A stretch of 8,695 nucleotides of DNA from Bacillota bacterium (GCA_023424785.1 JAFADP010000130.1:1-8695), one strand, 5' to 3'. Positions 1-6,609 are shown, counted from the stretch's first letter. The notes: generated by a model not told the origin, from the sequence alone. Numbers and translations: made by a program.

Positions 1-883
1 ATCCTTCTACTACTTGTAAACAATCTGCACTTGCTAAATCTCCAACTTTTCTAAACATTGGCATAAGATTTGCTTCACCAAAGTTACCTGTATGATTTAA
101 TACTATATCTTGTATTATTTTTATTCCTTTTTCGTGTGCTGCATTAATTAAATCTTGATAATCTACATCATCAGATTCATAACGAGAATCTACTTCACTA
201 AAGTTACTTGCATGATATCCATGATAATCATATCCTGATGTATTTTCTACTACTGGAGTTATCCAAATAGCTGAGAATCCTAAAGCTTTAATATAATCAA
301 GCTTTTCAATTAATCCCTTAAAGTCTCCTCTCCATGCTGGGTCTGAATCTGGATTTTTAGCTTTTTCATCATCCCAACAGTGAACATTATTTGAAGGATC
401 TCCATCATAGAATCTTGTTGTCATAACAAAGTAAATTGTATCTTCTCTAAAGTCTCCACCTAACGCAGGAACAATAGTTCTTTCATCTGGATTGTAAGGT
501 GTCCATCTATTATCTTTATACCACCAAGTTCCTGTATTTCTTGTTAAATCTGCAGTTTGTTCTCCATTGTTATAAAATAACATATTTATTTTATTAACAT
601 CTTTAAAAGTATATTTATACCAATTATCACCCTTTTGAGACGGATCTTTAGTCATAGCAACCCCTGGCCATTCAATTTCTAAATTATTAGGATTTGAATT
701 CCAGTAATAAATATTGGGTGTTCCAGATGTACTTTTATAATAAATAGTTATTCCAGTATCACTACTTGATGCAAATTTTGCATTTCTAAAATAATCAACA
801 GTAAAGCCAGTTATGGCAGTTACAAAAGCTAAACATATAACTAAAGCTATACTTATGACTTTTTTACTTTTAACTTTTCTCAT
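1..883 (-). CDS. Secreted GH13 alpha-amylase, copy 1 (3' part beyond left edge)
   Basis: This is the N-terminal 294 codons of a starch-degrading alpha-amylase that continues off the left edge. A basic start (MRKVKSKK) and a hydrophobic stretch at about residues 9-29 give an export signal or membrane anchor. A CBM26-like starch-binding module spans about 45-131, with the signatures EWPGVAM, LFYNNG and TWWYKDNRW. The GH13 barrel then begins at DFRED near residue 147. GH13 conserved region I (DIVLNH) lies at about 259-264; the catalytic Asp and Glu regions are outside the window. The protein closely matches the complete amylase at 3417-5672 up to about residue 275 and then diverges in what should be domain B. 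The start is preceded by AGGGGG with 5-nt spacing. The stop codon of the CBM26/Y_Y_Y gene is only 24 nt upstream with no terminator between, so the two should be co-transcribed. No separate promoter or cre is seen in front of it. Confidence 0.93.
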   Translation of the reverse strand, partial: MRKVKSKKVISIALVICLAFVTAITGFTVDYFRNAKFASSSDTGITIYYKSTSGTPNIYYWNSNPNNLEIEWPGVAMTKDPSQKGDNWYKYTFKDVNKINMLFYNNGEQTADLTRNTGTWWYKDNRWTPYNPDERTIVPALGGDFREDTIYFVMTTRFYDGDPSNNVHCWDDEKAKNPDSDPAWRGDFKGLIEKLDYIKALGFSAIWITPVVENTSGYDYHGYHASNFSEVDSRYESDDVDYQDLINAAHEKGIKIIQDIVLNHTGNFGEANLMPMFRKVGDLASADCLQVVEG

Positions 884-907
884 ATTATCCCCCTATTTTT
901 TATAATA
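53..907 (-). repeat. Paralogous amylase segment, copy 1
   Basis: The leader, signal region, CBM26-like module and start of the GH13 barrel are highly similar at DNA level to 4848-5700. Long stretches are identical or nearly so, for example around the DPAWRGDFKGL and WITPVVEN codons. Similarity drops at the linker before the barrel (two codons longer here) and is lost after the NL-P-M codons. I judged the extent by eye; edges are approximate. Confidence 0.8.
884..907 (-). promoter_or_regulatory. Intercistronic gap with ribosome binding site, paralogous to the copy-2 leader
   Basis: The gap holds AGGGGG (889-894) five bases before the ATG at 883. The sequence immediately upstream of this ATG nearly matches the leader in front of the second amylase (5673-5705): the 17 bases next to the ATG are identical, and similarity continues for about 10-15 more bases, into the last codon of the upstream gene. 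This shows that the duplicated segment included part of the amylase leader but not its promoter. Confidence 0.8.
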
Positions 908-3079
908 CTATTGAATTGTGTAAGTCATTTCTTTTCTTACTACTTTTCCACTTTCGTCTTTAACATCTAAGTATACATTGTATTTTCCTTTTATATTAGG
1001 CATCCATACAGCCATATTAGATGTTCCATAATCTTGAATCTTTGTCCAATTTCCTTTTGAGTCTTGTACTATAAATTTATATTGTAGAGTTCCAGTACCA
1101 CTTGCTTTTCCTATTAATACGATAGGTGTTCCACTAGCTTGTGGTGAAGTTTTATCTGTAGTAAATGAACTTATTACTGGACCAGATACTTCTTTATTAA
1201 TTTTAAAAGTTATTTTTTCTCTTGTTACTTTTCCATTTGAATCTTTAACGTCTACATATAAAGTGTTATCTCCAGCTAATTGATTCATCCATACAGCCAT
1301 ATTAGATGTTGAGTAATCCTGAATTATTGTCCAATTTCCTTTAGGATCCTGTACTATAAATTTATATTGTAATGTTCCAGCTCCACTTGCTTTTGCTAAT
1401 AATACAATTGGTGTTCCACTTACTTGTGGTGATGTTCTATCTGTAGTAAACGAACTTATTACTGGTGCTGCTACTACCTTTTCATTAACCTTATAAGACA
1501 TACTCTTTCTTGTTACTTTTCCATTTGAATCTTTAACATCTACATATAAAGTTTTGTTTCCAGCTGATCCTGTTGTCCAAGTATAAGATTTAGATGTTGA
1601 ATAATCTCTTAATTTATACCAATTTCCCTTATCATCTTGAACTAAGAACTTATATTGTAATGTTCCACTTCCTGTTGCATTTGCAGTTAATGTTACCTTT
1701 GTTCCGCTTACTTGTGGTGATGCTTTATCTGTAGTAAATGAACTTATCACTGGTGCAGCTTCTACATCAGCCTTTGTAGCTACAAAGCTCATATTTTTTC
1801 TTACAGTATTACCAGTACTATCTTTAACATCAACATATAATGTTTTTTCACCTTCACTACTTAATTTATAGCTTGCAAAGTTATCTTGTGAATAATCCTT
1901 TATTATAGCCCATTTATTATTTTCATATACTAAGAACTTATATTGTAATGTTCCTTCCCCTTGAGCACTTGCAGTTAATGATAAAGTTGTACCTACTTTT
2001 TGTGGTGATGCCTTATCTGTAGTAAAACTATTAATCTTAAGTTCTGTTGGCTCTATTGAATCATTTGTACAAACTATTTCAGTTTCTTTTGTTACAGTAA
2101 CATTAAATGCATTTTCAACTTCTACTCTTACTTTATAAGTACCTTTCTTATTAGCAGTTAATGTATAAAGATTTTTTCTTGAGTAGTTTTGAGCTATTTT
2201 TTCTGTACCATCTGGTTCTGTAATAAAGAACTTATAGAAAAGTAAACCGTTTCCTACATTCTCACCACCAACTGCATTAACATTAAAAGTTACCTTTGAA
2301 CCTGGTTTAACAGTTTCTGTTGTAGGTTTAATATTTTTTATAATAGGCTTATCACTAATTATAGGATCATTATTTATAATAAACTTTTCTGTTAATTCTG
2401 CACTATCGCCATTTCCATCTTTAACTTCTACTTTTATTGTATAAGTTCCTATTGAAGTTGGAGTCCACTTAATAGTGCTTTTATTTGAATAATCACTTAA
2501 AACTTGAGTTTGTGTTCCATTAGAAACAGTAAATTTATATAAAACGTTACCACTTCCACCAGTTGTATTAGCACTTATAGCAATTTCTGTATCAATACTT
2601 TGTGGAGATGCTAAATCAGTAGATATTGAAGATATTCTTAATGAAGTATCTGCAACTTCCCAATTTCCATTCTCATACTTCATAGGAACTCCATTTTTAA
2701 TTTCAAAACCTTTTTGTCCACTTCCTGGCACTTGATTAGATCCATCATTAAATATTACTAATGCATCACTAACTCCAGCAGGTAATGTATAACTATATAG
2801 TCCATTACCTTCATCTTTCATAGTAGCTCCTGGCCATTTACCTGCATATTCAGTTACAGAACCCCCTTCATTGTATACATATGCTCTAGGAGTACTCCAT
2901 CCTGATGGCTTTACAAAATATACAACTACTTCTGATGACTGTTTTACTTCTGAGTAAATAGATTCATTAGAATTAACTTCTGTTGCACTTACATTAGTTA
3001 AAGTACTTCCAACAAATAAACTTGATGTAATAGCAACTGTAGCTATAATACTCATAAGTCTTTTTCTACATTTTCCCAT
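908..3079 (-). CDS. Secreted CBM26 starch-binding protein with six triple-tyrosine repeats
   Basis: This encodes a 723-residue exported protein with no recognisable catalytic domain. It has a signal peptide with probable cleavage after VSA at residue 32, then a CBM26-like starch-binding module at about 50-141 (VYFVKPSGW, KWPGATM, VIFNDGSNQ). Six triple-tyrosine (Y_Y_Y) domains of about 85-90 residues follow, at about 149-236, 247-337, 347-432, 444-531, 540-627 and 635-722. The repeats share SPQ..GT near their start, then YKF, DYS and YVDVKD. The protein ends directly after repeat 6, with no LPXTG, S-layer or dockerin anchor. I place the start at the ATG at 3079, which has AAAGGGGA seven bases upstream; an in-frame ATG at 3097 has no ribosome binding site. 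Inference: it captures starch, or tethers starch or amylase at the cell surface, and is co-expressed with the amylase 24 nt downstream. What the Y_Y_Y domains bind is unknown. Confidence 0.9.
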   Translation of the reverse strand: MGKCRKRLMSIIATVAITSSLFVGSTLTNVSATEVNSNESIYSEVKQSSEVVVYFVKPSGWSTPRAYVYNEGGSVTEYAGKWPGATMKDEGNGLYSYTLPAGVSDALVIFNDGSNQVPGSGQKGFEIKNGVPMKYENGNWEVADTSLRISSISTDLASPQSIDTEIAISANTTGGSGNVLYKFTVSNGTQTQVLSDYSNKSTIKWTPTSIGTYTIKVEVKDGNGDSAELTEKFIINNDPIISDKPIIKNIKPTTETVKPGSKVTFNVNAVGGENVGNGLLFYKFFITEPDGTEKIAQNYSRKNLYTLTANKKGTYKVRVEVENAFNVTVTKETEIVCTNDSIEPTELKINSFTTDKASPQKVGTTLSLTASAQGEGTLQYKFLVYENNKWAIIKDYSQDNFASYKLSSEGEKTLYVDVKDSTGNTVRKNMSFVATKADVEAAPVISSFTTDKASPQVSGTKVTLTANATGSGTLQYKFLVQDDKGNWYKLRDYSTSKSYTWTTGSAGNKTLYVDVKDSNGKVTRKSMSYKVNEKVVAAPVISSFTTDRTSPQVSGTPIVLLAKASGAGTLQYKFIVQDPKGNWTIIQDYSTSNMAVWMNQLAGDNTLYVDVKDSNGKVTREKITFKINKEVSGPVISSFTTDKTSPQASGTPIVLIGKASGTGTLQYKFIVQDSKGNWTKIQDYGTSNMAVWMPNIKGKYNVYLDVKDESGKVVRKEMTYTIQ
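917..1750 (-). repeat. Tandem near-identical coding repeats (Y_Y_Y repeats 4-6)
   Basis: Three consecutive units of about 260-290 bp (about 1490-1750, 1199-1462 and 917-1180) encode Y_Y_Y domains 4, 5 and 6. Each carries an almost identical block encoding VISSFTTD, and strongly conserved blocks for LQYKF-VQD and KGNW. Domain 3 (about 1778-2035) is related but more diverged. Domains 1 and 2 (about 2060-2640) are the most diverged. The pattern suggests recent expansion from the 3' end of the gene. Confidence 0.85.
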
Positions 3080-3275
3080 TAATAAATCCCCTTTCATATA
3101 AAAATTTTTATAAAAATAATAAGTTTATTCTAACTTATCACCCCCAAAATAAGTTTTTCTCTTTTACCCCATCTATAGTGCATATTAAATGTATTATAAA
3201 AAACCATCTACATACCAACATAATATTTTTAACAAATTTAATTTGTAAAATATTTCTATTTAGTAAACGTTTTAC
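3080..3275 (-). promoter_or_regulatory. Long 5' leader of the CBM26/Y_Y_Y operon with alternative hairpins
   Basis: From the predicted start of transcription near 3275 to the ATG at 3079 there are about 195 untranslated bases, against about 52 for amylase copy 2. Three 7-base segments stand out: ATAAGTT at 3119-3125, AACTTAT at 3132-3138, and ATAAGTT at 3149-3155. The middle one can pair with either neighbour but not both. The loop of the 3132/3149 hairpin contains GGGGG, and together with the stem it reads GGGGGTGAT in RNA sense, resembling a strong ribosome binding site with no start codon nearby. The actual binding site for the gene, AAAGGGGA, is at 3087-3094. I recognise no known riboswitch class. 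The hairpins are weak and A/T-rich. Confidence 0.4.
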
Positions 3276-3276
3276 A
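3262..3276 (-). promoter_or_regulatory. CcpA cre-like operator of the CBM26/Y_Y_Y operon
   Basis: The minus strand reads TGTAAAACGTTTACT, a near-perfect palindrome matching the catabolite-responsive element pattern (TGTAAA / TTTAC arms around a central CG). It begins five bases downstream of the -10 box and so covers the expected transcription start, a typical place for repression by CcpA. A near-identical site sits at the same position in front of amylase copy 2. Confidence 0.78.
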
Positions 3277-3281
3277 TTTTA

Positions 3282-3310
3282 ATAATATACTAGTAATAAC
3301 TTATTTTCAA
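3282..3310 (-). promoter_or_regulatory. Vegetative promoter of the CBM26/Y_Y_Y-amylase operon
   Basis: The -35 box TTGAAA (3305-3310) and -10 box TATTAT (3282-3287) are separated by exactly 17 bases, on the minus strand. Boxes, spacing and flanks match the promoter of amylase copy 2 (5731-5759). Confidence 0.8.
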
Positions 3311-3372
3311 TATATTTTTAAATAAAATAATAATATGATCATTAAATTATTGATAATTTATTCCTTTCTTAC

Positions 3373-3412
3373 AAAAATAGGAGAGTATTTTAATTAATAC
3401 TCTCCTATTTTT
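3373..3412 (-). terminator. Intrinsic terminator of amylase copy 2
   Basis: A perfect 17-bp inverted repeat (3373-3389 and 3396-3412) with a 6-base loop contains the G/C-bearing core AGGAGAGTATT. In minus-strand sense the 3' arm ends in a run of five U. It starts four bases after the amylase stop codon and separates that gene from the promoter of the next unit. Confidence 0.92.
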
Positions 3413-3416
3413 AATA

Positions 3417-5672
3417 TTATTTTAAATACTCACCATCTTCACCAATTTTATCTGATATACCACTTGAATTCTTTAATACATAAACTCTCATGTTTCCTTT
3501 TCCAACTGATTCTGTTGTTAAAGTTCCATTACAAGTAATTGTTTTTCCTGTAATTGCATCTACATAAGTTCCACTTGGTATTCCAGTAAATGTTGCAGAA
3601 CCACTTATTGCTACACATACAAAGCTATCTACCCCGTCAGCAGTATAACGTCTCTTAAATGCCATTGCATCTCCAGAAACACCTTCAGTTGAATATTGTC
3701 CTTTTTGAAGTGCTGGAACTGCTCTTCTTATTAAGTTAAGTCTTTGAATGTGCTTAGCTAATGGATTATTTAATGTATCTGCCATTGCTCCTGTTGCATT
3801 TGTATATTGAGCAAAGTCTGTGACATTAACAGACCCTTCAATATTATCTCCAAAGTAAGCTCTACCAGTTGTACTTAATGGTGCAGTTGGTCCAACATCA
3901 ATTGGAGCACCTTTCATAAATTCAATTTCACTACCATAATATAAACAAGGAATTCCTCTAAATGTAAATAATAAATTTAAATTCTCTGCCCAAGCTTGTG
4001 TTCCACCATTATACCTATTTTCATCACTTCCATCAACAGATGGTCCATAATCATGTGAATCTACATAAGTTACACCCCAGGTTGCATCATTAAAATATGA
4101 ATCCTCTTGTAACGCCATTGAAAAAGCACTTCTTGCATCTCTAAAATTAAAATGCATTGCATAATCAATAACTGCTAGTCCAGAATTTTCACTATAATCA
4201 GGTGTGTGATAATTATTGCCATTTAAAAATGCATTATCACTAGTTCTTTGGGTTGCTACATTTTCATTATCTTTATATAGTTGTTCACAACTTGCAACAT
4301 TATCCTTTCCATCTACAGAATTATTATTCCATGGATATGTCTTATTTTCTTTCCATGTGTAGAAACAAGGTGTTACATTTGGATTATTGTGATTCCACAT
4401 ATCATGAACTCTTGCAGCTACTTCACCAAACATATAAAAATTATTATTTCCATTTGCTTCAGCTTTTGCCTTAAATGCTGGTAAAAATACGTTGTTGAAA
4501 GTAAGTCTTGAAATATGCTTTGTTGTATCTATTCTAAATGCATCTACTCCCATATCAATATACTTATTATAACAGTCTACTAAATAATTATATACTGTTG
4601 GATTTTCAGTATTTAATTCCATACAATCACTCGCAAACTGTCCTGTTGTTACTGTAAATCCTTCATAGTTTATATCTACATTTTTACGATATATTAAATC
4701 TCCACTCTTCATTGCAGCATCTCTGGATTGATATTGTAATGTTGGATTTAATGAATCATAATTACTTGGTAATACTCCATTTATATCATTTTTAACTGCA
4801 TTTGAGTAATTACCTGAAACTCCTGAGTTAAGTTTATTATCCTTACTCATAATTGGGAATAAGTTTTCCTCACCATTATTAGATGTATGATTTAATACTA
4901 TATCCTGTATTACCTTTATTCCTTTTTCATGACAAGCATTTATTAAGTCTTGATAAGTTGCACCTTCTGATTCATATCTTGGATCAACCTTACTAAAGTT
5001 TATTGCATGATATCCATGATAATCATACCCTGATGCATTTTCTACTACTGGAGTTATCCATATAGCAGAGAATCCTAATGCTTTAATATAGTCAAGTTTT
5101 TCAATTAGTCCTTTAAAATCCCCCCTCCATGCTGGATCTGAATCTGGATTTCCTGCTGTTTCATCATCCCAACAGTGAACATTATTAGAAGGATCTCCAT
5201 CATAGAATCTTGTTGTAATAACAAAATAAATACTTTCTTCTCTAAAGTCTTCACTTGTTGATGGAGGAGTAATATATGGATTATAGCTATACCACTTATT
5301 ATCCTTATACCACCAAGTTCCTGTATTTCTTGTTAAATCTGCAGTTTGTTGTCCATTATTATAAAATAACATATTTATTTTATTTACATCTTTAAAAGAA
5401 TATTTATACCAATTTCCACCCTCTTGATACTCATCTTTAACCATAGCAACCCCTGGCCACTCAATTTCTAAATTATTAGGATTAGAGTTCCAGTAATAAA
5501 TATTTGGTGTTCCTGAAGTAGACTCATAATAGATTGTTACTCCAGTATCACTACTTGACAGTAATTTTGAATTTCTGAAATAATCAACAGTAAAGCCCGT
5601 TATGGCAGTTATAAAAGCTAAACATATAACTAATACTATACTTATAACTTTTTTACTCCTAACTTTTCTCAT
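3417..5672 (-). CDS. Secreted GH13 alpha-amylase, copy 2 (complete)
   Basis: This 751-residue enzyme should cleave internal alpha-1,4 bonds of starch or glycogen outside the cell. A basic N-terminus and hydrophobic residues 9-29 direct export. No clear AXA cleavage site is visible, so the protein might stay membrane-anchored. A CBM26-like starch-binding module covers about 45-131. The GH13 barrel runs from about 143 to 660, followed by a short beta domain. Conserved region I is DIVLNH at 257-262. Region II is GVDAFRIDTTKH at 375-386, with nucleophile D382. Region III is MFGEV, with acid/base E417. Region IV is VDSHD, with D541. All catalytic residues are intact. The start is supported by AGGGGG (5678-5683) five bases upstream. 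The gene is monocistronic, with its own promoter, cre-like site and terminator. It is a paralogue of the truncated amylase at the left edge. I do not assign a GH13 subfamily. Confidence 0.96.
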   Translation of the reverse strand: MRKVRSKKVISIVLVICLAFITAITGFTVDYFRNSKLLSSSDTGVTIYYESTSGTPNIYYWNSNPNNLEIEWPGVAMVKDEYQEGGNWYKYSFKDVNKINMLFYNNGQQTADLTRNTGTWWYKDNKWYSYNPYITPPSTSEDFREESIYFVITTRFYDGDPSNNVHCWDDETAGNPDSDPAWRGDFKGLIEKLDYIKALGFSAIWITPVVENASGYDYHGYHAINFSKVDPRYESEGATYQDLINACHEKGIKVIQDIVLNHTSNNGEENLFPIMSKDNKLNSGVSGNYSNAVKNDINGVLPSNYDSLNPTLQYQSRDAAMKSGDLIYRKNVDINYEGFTVTTGQFASDCMELNTENPTVYNYLVDCYNKYIDMGVDAFRIDTTKHISRLTFNNVFLPAFKAKAEANGNNNFYMFGEVAARVHDMWNHNNPNVTPCFYTWKENKTYPWNNNSVDGKDNVASCEQLYKDNENVATQRTSDNAFLNGNNYHTPDYSENSGLAVIDYAMHFNFRDARSAFSMALQEDSYFNDATWGVTYVDSHDYGPSVDGSDENRYNGGTQAWAENLNLLFTFRGIPCLYYGSEIEFMKGAPIDVGPTAPLSTTGRAYFGDNIEGSVNVTDFAQYTNATGAMADTLNNPLAKHIQRLNLIRRAVPALQKGQYSTEGVSGDAMAFKRRYTADGVDSFVCVAISGSATFTGIPSGTYVDAITGKTITCNGTLTTESVGKGNMRVYVLKNSSGISDKIGEDGEYLK

Positions 5673-5700
5673 ATTATCCCCCTATTTTTATATAGTATTA
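4848..5700 (-). repeat. Paralogous amylase segment, copy 2
   Basis: This is the counterpart of 53-907: leader with ribosome binding site, export signal, CBM26-like module and first third of the GH13 barrel. The two copies diverge in the linker (nine residues here, eleven in the other copy) and completely after about residue 275. Boundaries are approximate and judged by eye. Confidence 0.8.
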
Positions 5701-5710
5701 TTAATTGTTC

Positions 5711-5725
5711 AGTAAACGTTTTATA
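5711..5725 (-). promoter_or_regulatory. CcpA cre-like operator of amylase copy 2
   Basis: The minus strand reads TATAAAACGTTTACT, differing at one base from the site in front of the CBM26/Y_Y_Y gene. It starts five bases after the -10 box, covering the predicted transcription start, consistent with glucose repression of amylase. Confidence 0.75.
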
Positions 5726-5730
5726 TTTTT

Positions 5731-5759
5731 ATGATATACTACCTTTTATTTAATTTCAA
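5731..5759 (-). promoter_or_regulatory. Vegetative promoter of amylase copy 2
   Basis: On the minus strand, TTGAAA (5754-5759) and TATCAT (5731-5736) lie 17 bases apart. Predicted transcription begins near 5724, giving a leader of about 52 bases. Confidence 0.78.
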
Positions 5760-5819
5760 TAATTCTTTTAATAATATAATAATATATTCTGAATTATTAG
5801 TAATTTATTACATAATAAA

Positions 5820-5883
5820 AAGTGTAAAATTATTATTTCTCATTAACAAATCTAAAGTTAACGCAAAATAATAACTTACACTT
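5820..5883 (-). terminator. Long bulged hairpin terminator after the 192-codon gene
   Basis: The arms 5820-5838 and 5866-5883 pair over 17 bp with one small internal mismatch (AA opposite G). The 27-base loop can form an inner 5-bp stem (TTAAC with GTTAA). In minus-strand sense the 3' arm ends in CACTTTTTATT, giving a U tract. It lies 35 bases after the stop at 5919, and no gene converges on it from the plus strand. Confidence 0.75.
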
Positions 5884-5918
5884 AGGATATTTATAATTAT
5901 CTGATTAATATTAAAATA

Positions 5919-6497
5919 TTATTCTCCTCTTAGTCTTTCTAATACATAACTTTTATATTCTTCAAAGCTACATTTTTCTATAGAAGAACCTTTATTAATT
6001 TTACCAATTAAGAAATTATATTCTACTGATCCATAATTAAATCCTGGATTTAAAGCAAAAATACTGCTTTCTGTTAATCTATATAATGATTTATTTTCTA
6101 GTATAACTCTACATAATTGCATAAAACTTTCTAAGTCATCCATTTTACCTATAGATATCATTGTTACTACGAAATGGAATAGCTTATATCCTCCTATTAA
6201 AGGAACCATTTTCCCATGGTCTATATAAAATGCTTGATCTGTAGTATAGAAATATTTCATACATTTATATTCTAAGCTTTTATATTGACTATTAACTATT
6301 ACTCCATCTAATTCTATATTGTTAATTTCATTTTCGATTACTTGCCAAAATACTGCTTTTCCAGAATTATTTTCATTTACTACATCTTTAAATTTACTTA
6401 TGGCAACTTCCATATCTTTTTCCTTACTTATAGATTTTCCATTTATAGAAATAATAAATTCTTCACTATTATATGTTAAATCAATCTTATTTTTCAT
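5919..6497 (-). CDS. Hypothetical protein, 192 residues
   Basis: I do not recognise the family. The product has no signal peptide or convincing membrane segment, so it is probably cytoplasmic. Its N-terminal half is charged and lysine-rich (KNKIDLTYNSEEF, NGKSISKEKDMEVAISKFKDVV). The centre is more hydrophobic and aromatic (MVPLIGGYKLFHFVVTMI). The C-terminus contains ALNPGFNYGSVEYNFLIGK and ends in YVLERLRGE. The coding frame is supported by a strong ribosome binding site (AGAGGAGAT) ending four bases before the ATG, a candidate promoter upstream, and a hairpin terminator downstream, so it appears to be a single-gene unit. Base composition and codon use resemble its neighbours. Nothing ties it to the starch genes on its left. 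A search of profile databases could change this call. Confidence 0.85.
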   Translation of the reverse strand: MKNKIDLTYNSEEFIISINGKSISKEKDMEVAISKFKDVVNENNSGKAVFWQVIENEINNIELDGVIVNSQYKSLEYKCMKYFYTTDQAFYIDHGKMVPLIGGYKLFHFVVTMISIGKMDDLESFMQLCRVILENKSLYRLTESSIFALNPGFNYGSVEYNFLIGKINKGSSIEKCSFEEYKSYVLERLRGE

Positions 6498-6536
6498 AAT
6501 ATCTCCTCTATATCTTCTCGTATATTTTCTATAATA

Positions 6537-6565
6537 ACTATACTAATATTTTTATTTATAATCAA
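6537..6565 (-). promoter_or_regulatory. Candidate promoter of the 192-codon gene
   Basis: On the minus strand, TTGATT (6560-6565) and TATAGT (6537-6542) are separated by 17 bases. They lie between the preceding gene's terminator (6579-6609) and the ATG at 6497. In such A/T-rich sequence chance matches are common. Confidence 0.5.
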
Positions 6566-6578
6566 TAGTTAAATTTAA

Positions 6579-6609
6579 AAAAGAATTATTATCATCTAAT
6601 AATTCTTTT
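6579..6609 (-). terminator. Intrinsic terminator of the 76-codon gene
   Basis: Perfect 13-bp arms (6579-6591 and 6597-6609) flank a 5-base loop. In minus-strand sense the hairpin is followed by six U. The stem is almost entirely A/T, so its strength is modest. It lies 35 bases after the stop at 6645. Confidence 0.75.

Larger units (their letters stand above)
3262..3362 (-). repeat. Duplicated promoter block, copy upstream of the CBM26 gene
   Basis: About 100 bases covering the upstream A/T-rich region, promoter and cre align with 5711-5809 in front of amylase copy 2. Both begin with AATAAATTA, continue through related A/T-rich sequence and share TTGAAA, GTATAT-AT and AAAACGTTTACT at equal spacing. 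Similarity stops just after the cre. Confidence 0.65.
5711..5809 (-). repeat. Duplicated promoter block, copy upstream of amylase copy 2
   Basis: This is the counterpart of 3262-3362. The shared order is upstream A/T-rich tract, TTGAAA, 17-base spacer, -10 box, five bases, cre. Some spacer bases differ, so the copies are old enough to have drifted while the boxes were kept. Confidence 0.65.

Noticed and set aside
3080..3097. Longer N-terminus for the CBM26/Y_Y_Y protein starting at the ATG at 3097
   Set aside because: The bases before 3097 are A/T only with no ribosome binding site, whereas AAAGGGGA is correctly placed for the ATG at 3079, which begins a standard signal peptide.
3138..3221. 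Possible 27-codon leader peptide in the CBM26/Y_Y_Y operon leader (minus strand)
   Set aside because: The ATG at 3221 has no ribosome binding site and the peptide shows no regulatory codon run; an open frame this short is expected by chance.
4253..4484. Two overlapping plus-strand open frames of 73 and 67 codons inside amylase copy 2
   Set aside because: They lie antisense to catalytic-domain coding sequence with all GH13 motifs, lack ribosome binding sites and encode low-complexity Leu/Tyr/His/Cys-rich peptides typical of reverse-frame reading.
1..5809. Transposon or insertion sequence explaining the amylase duplication
   Set aside because: I found no transposase frame, terminal inverted repeats or target-site duplications at the breakpoints; the arrangement is better explained by homologous duplication.
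6319..6534. Plus-strand open frame of 71 codons opposite the 5' part of the 192-codon gene
   Set aside because: It is antisense to a gene with better start signals; the hydrophobic composition follows from reading lysine/asparagine codons in reverse.
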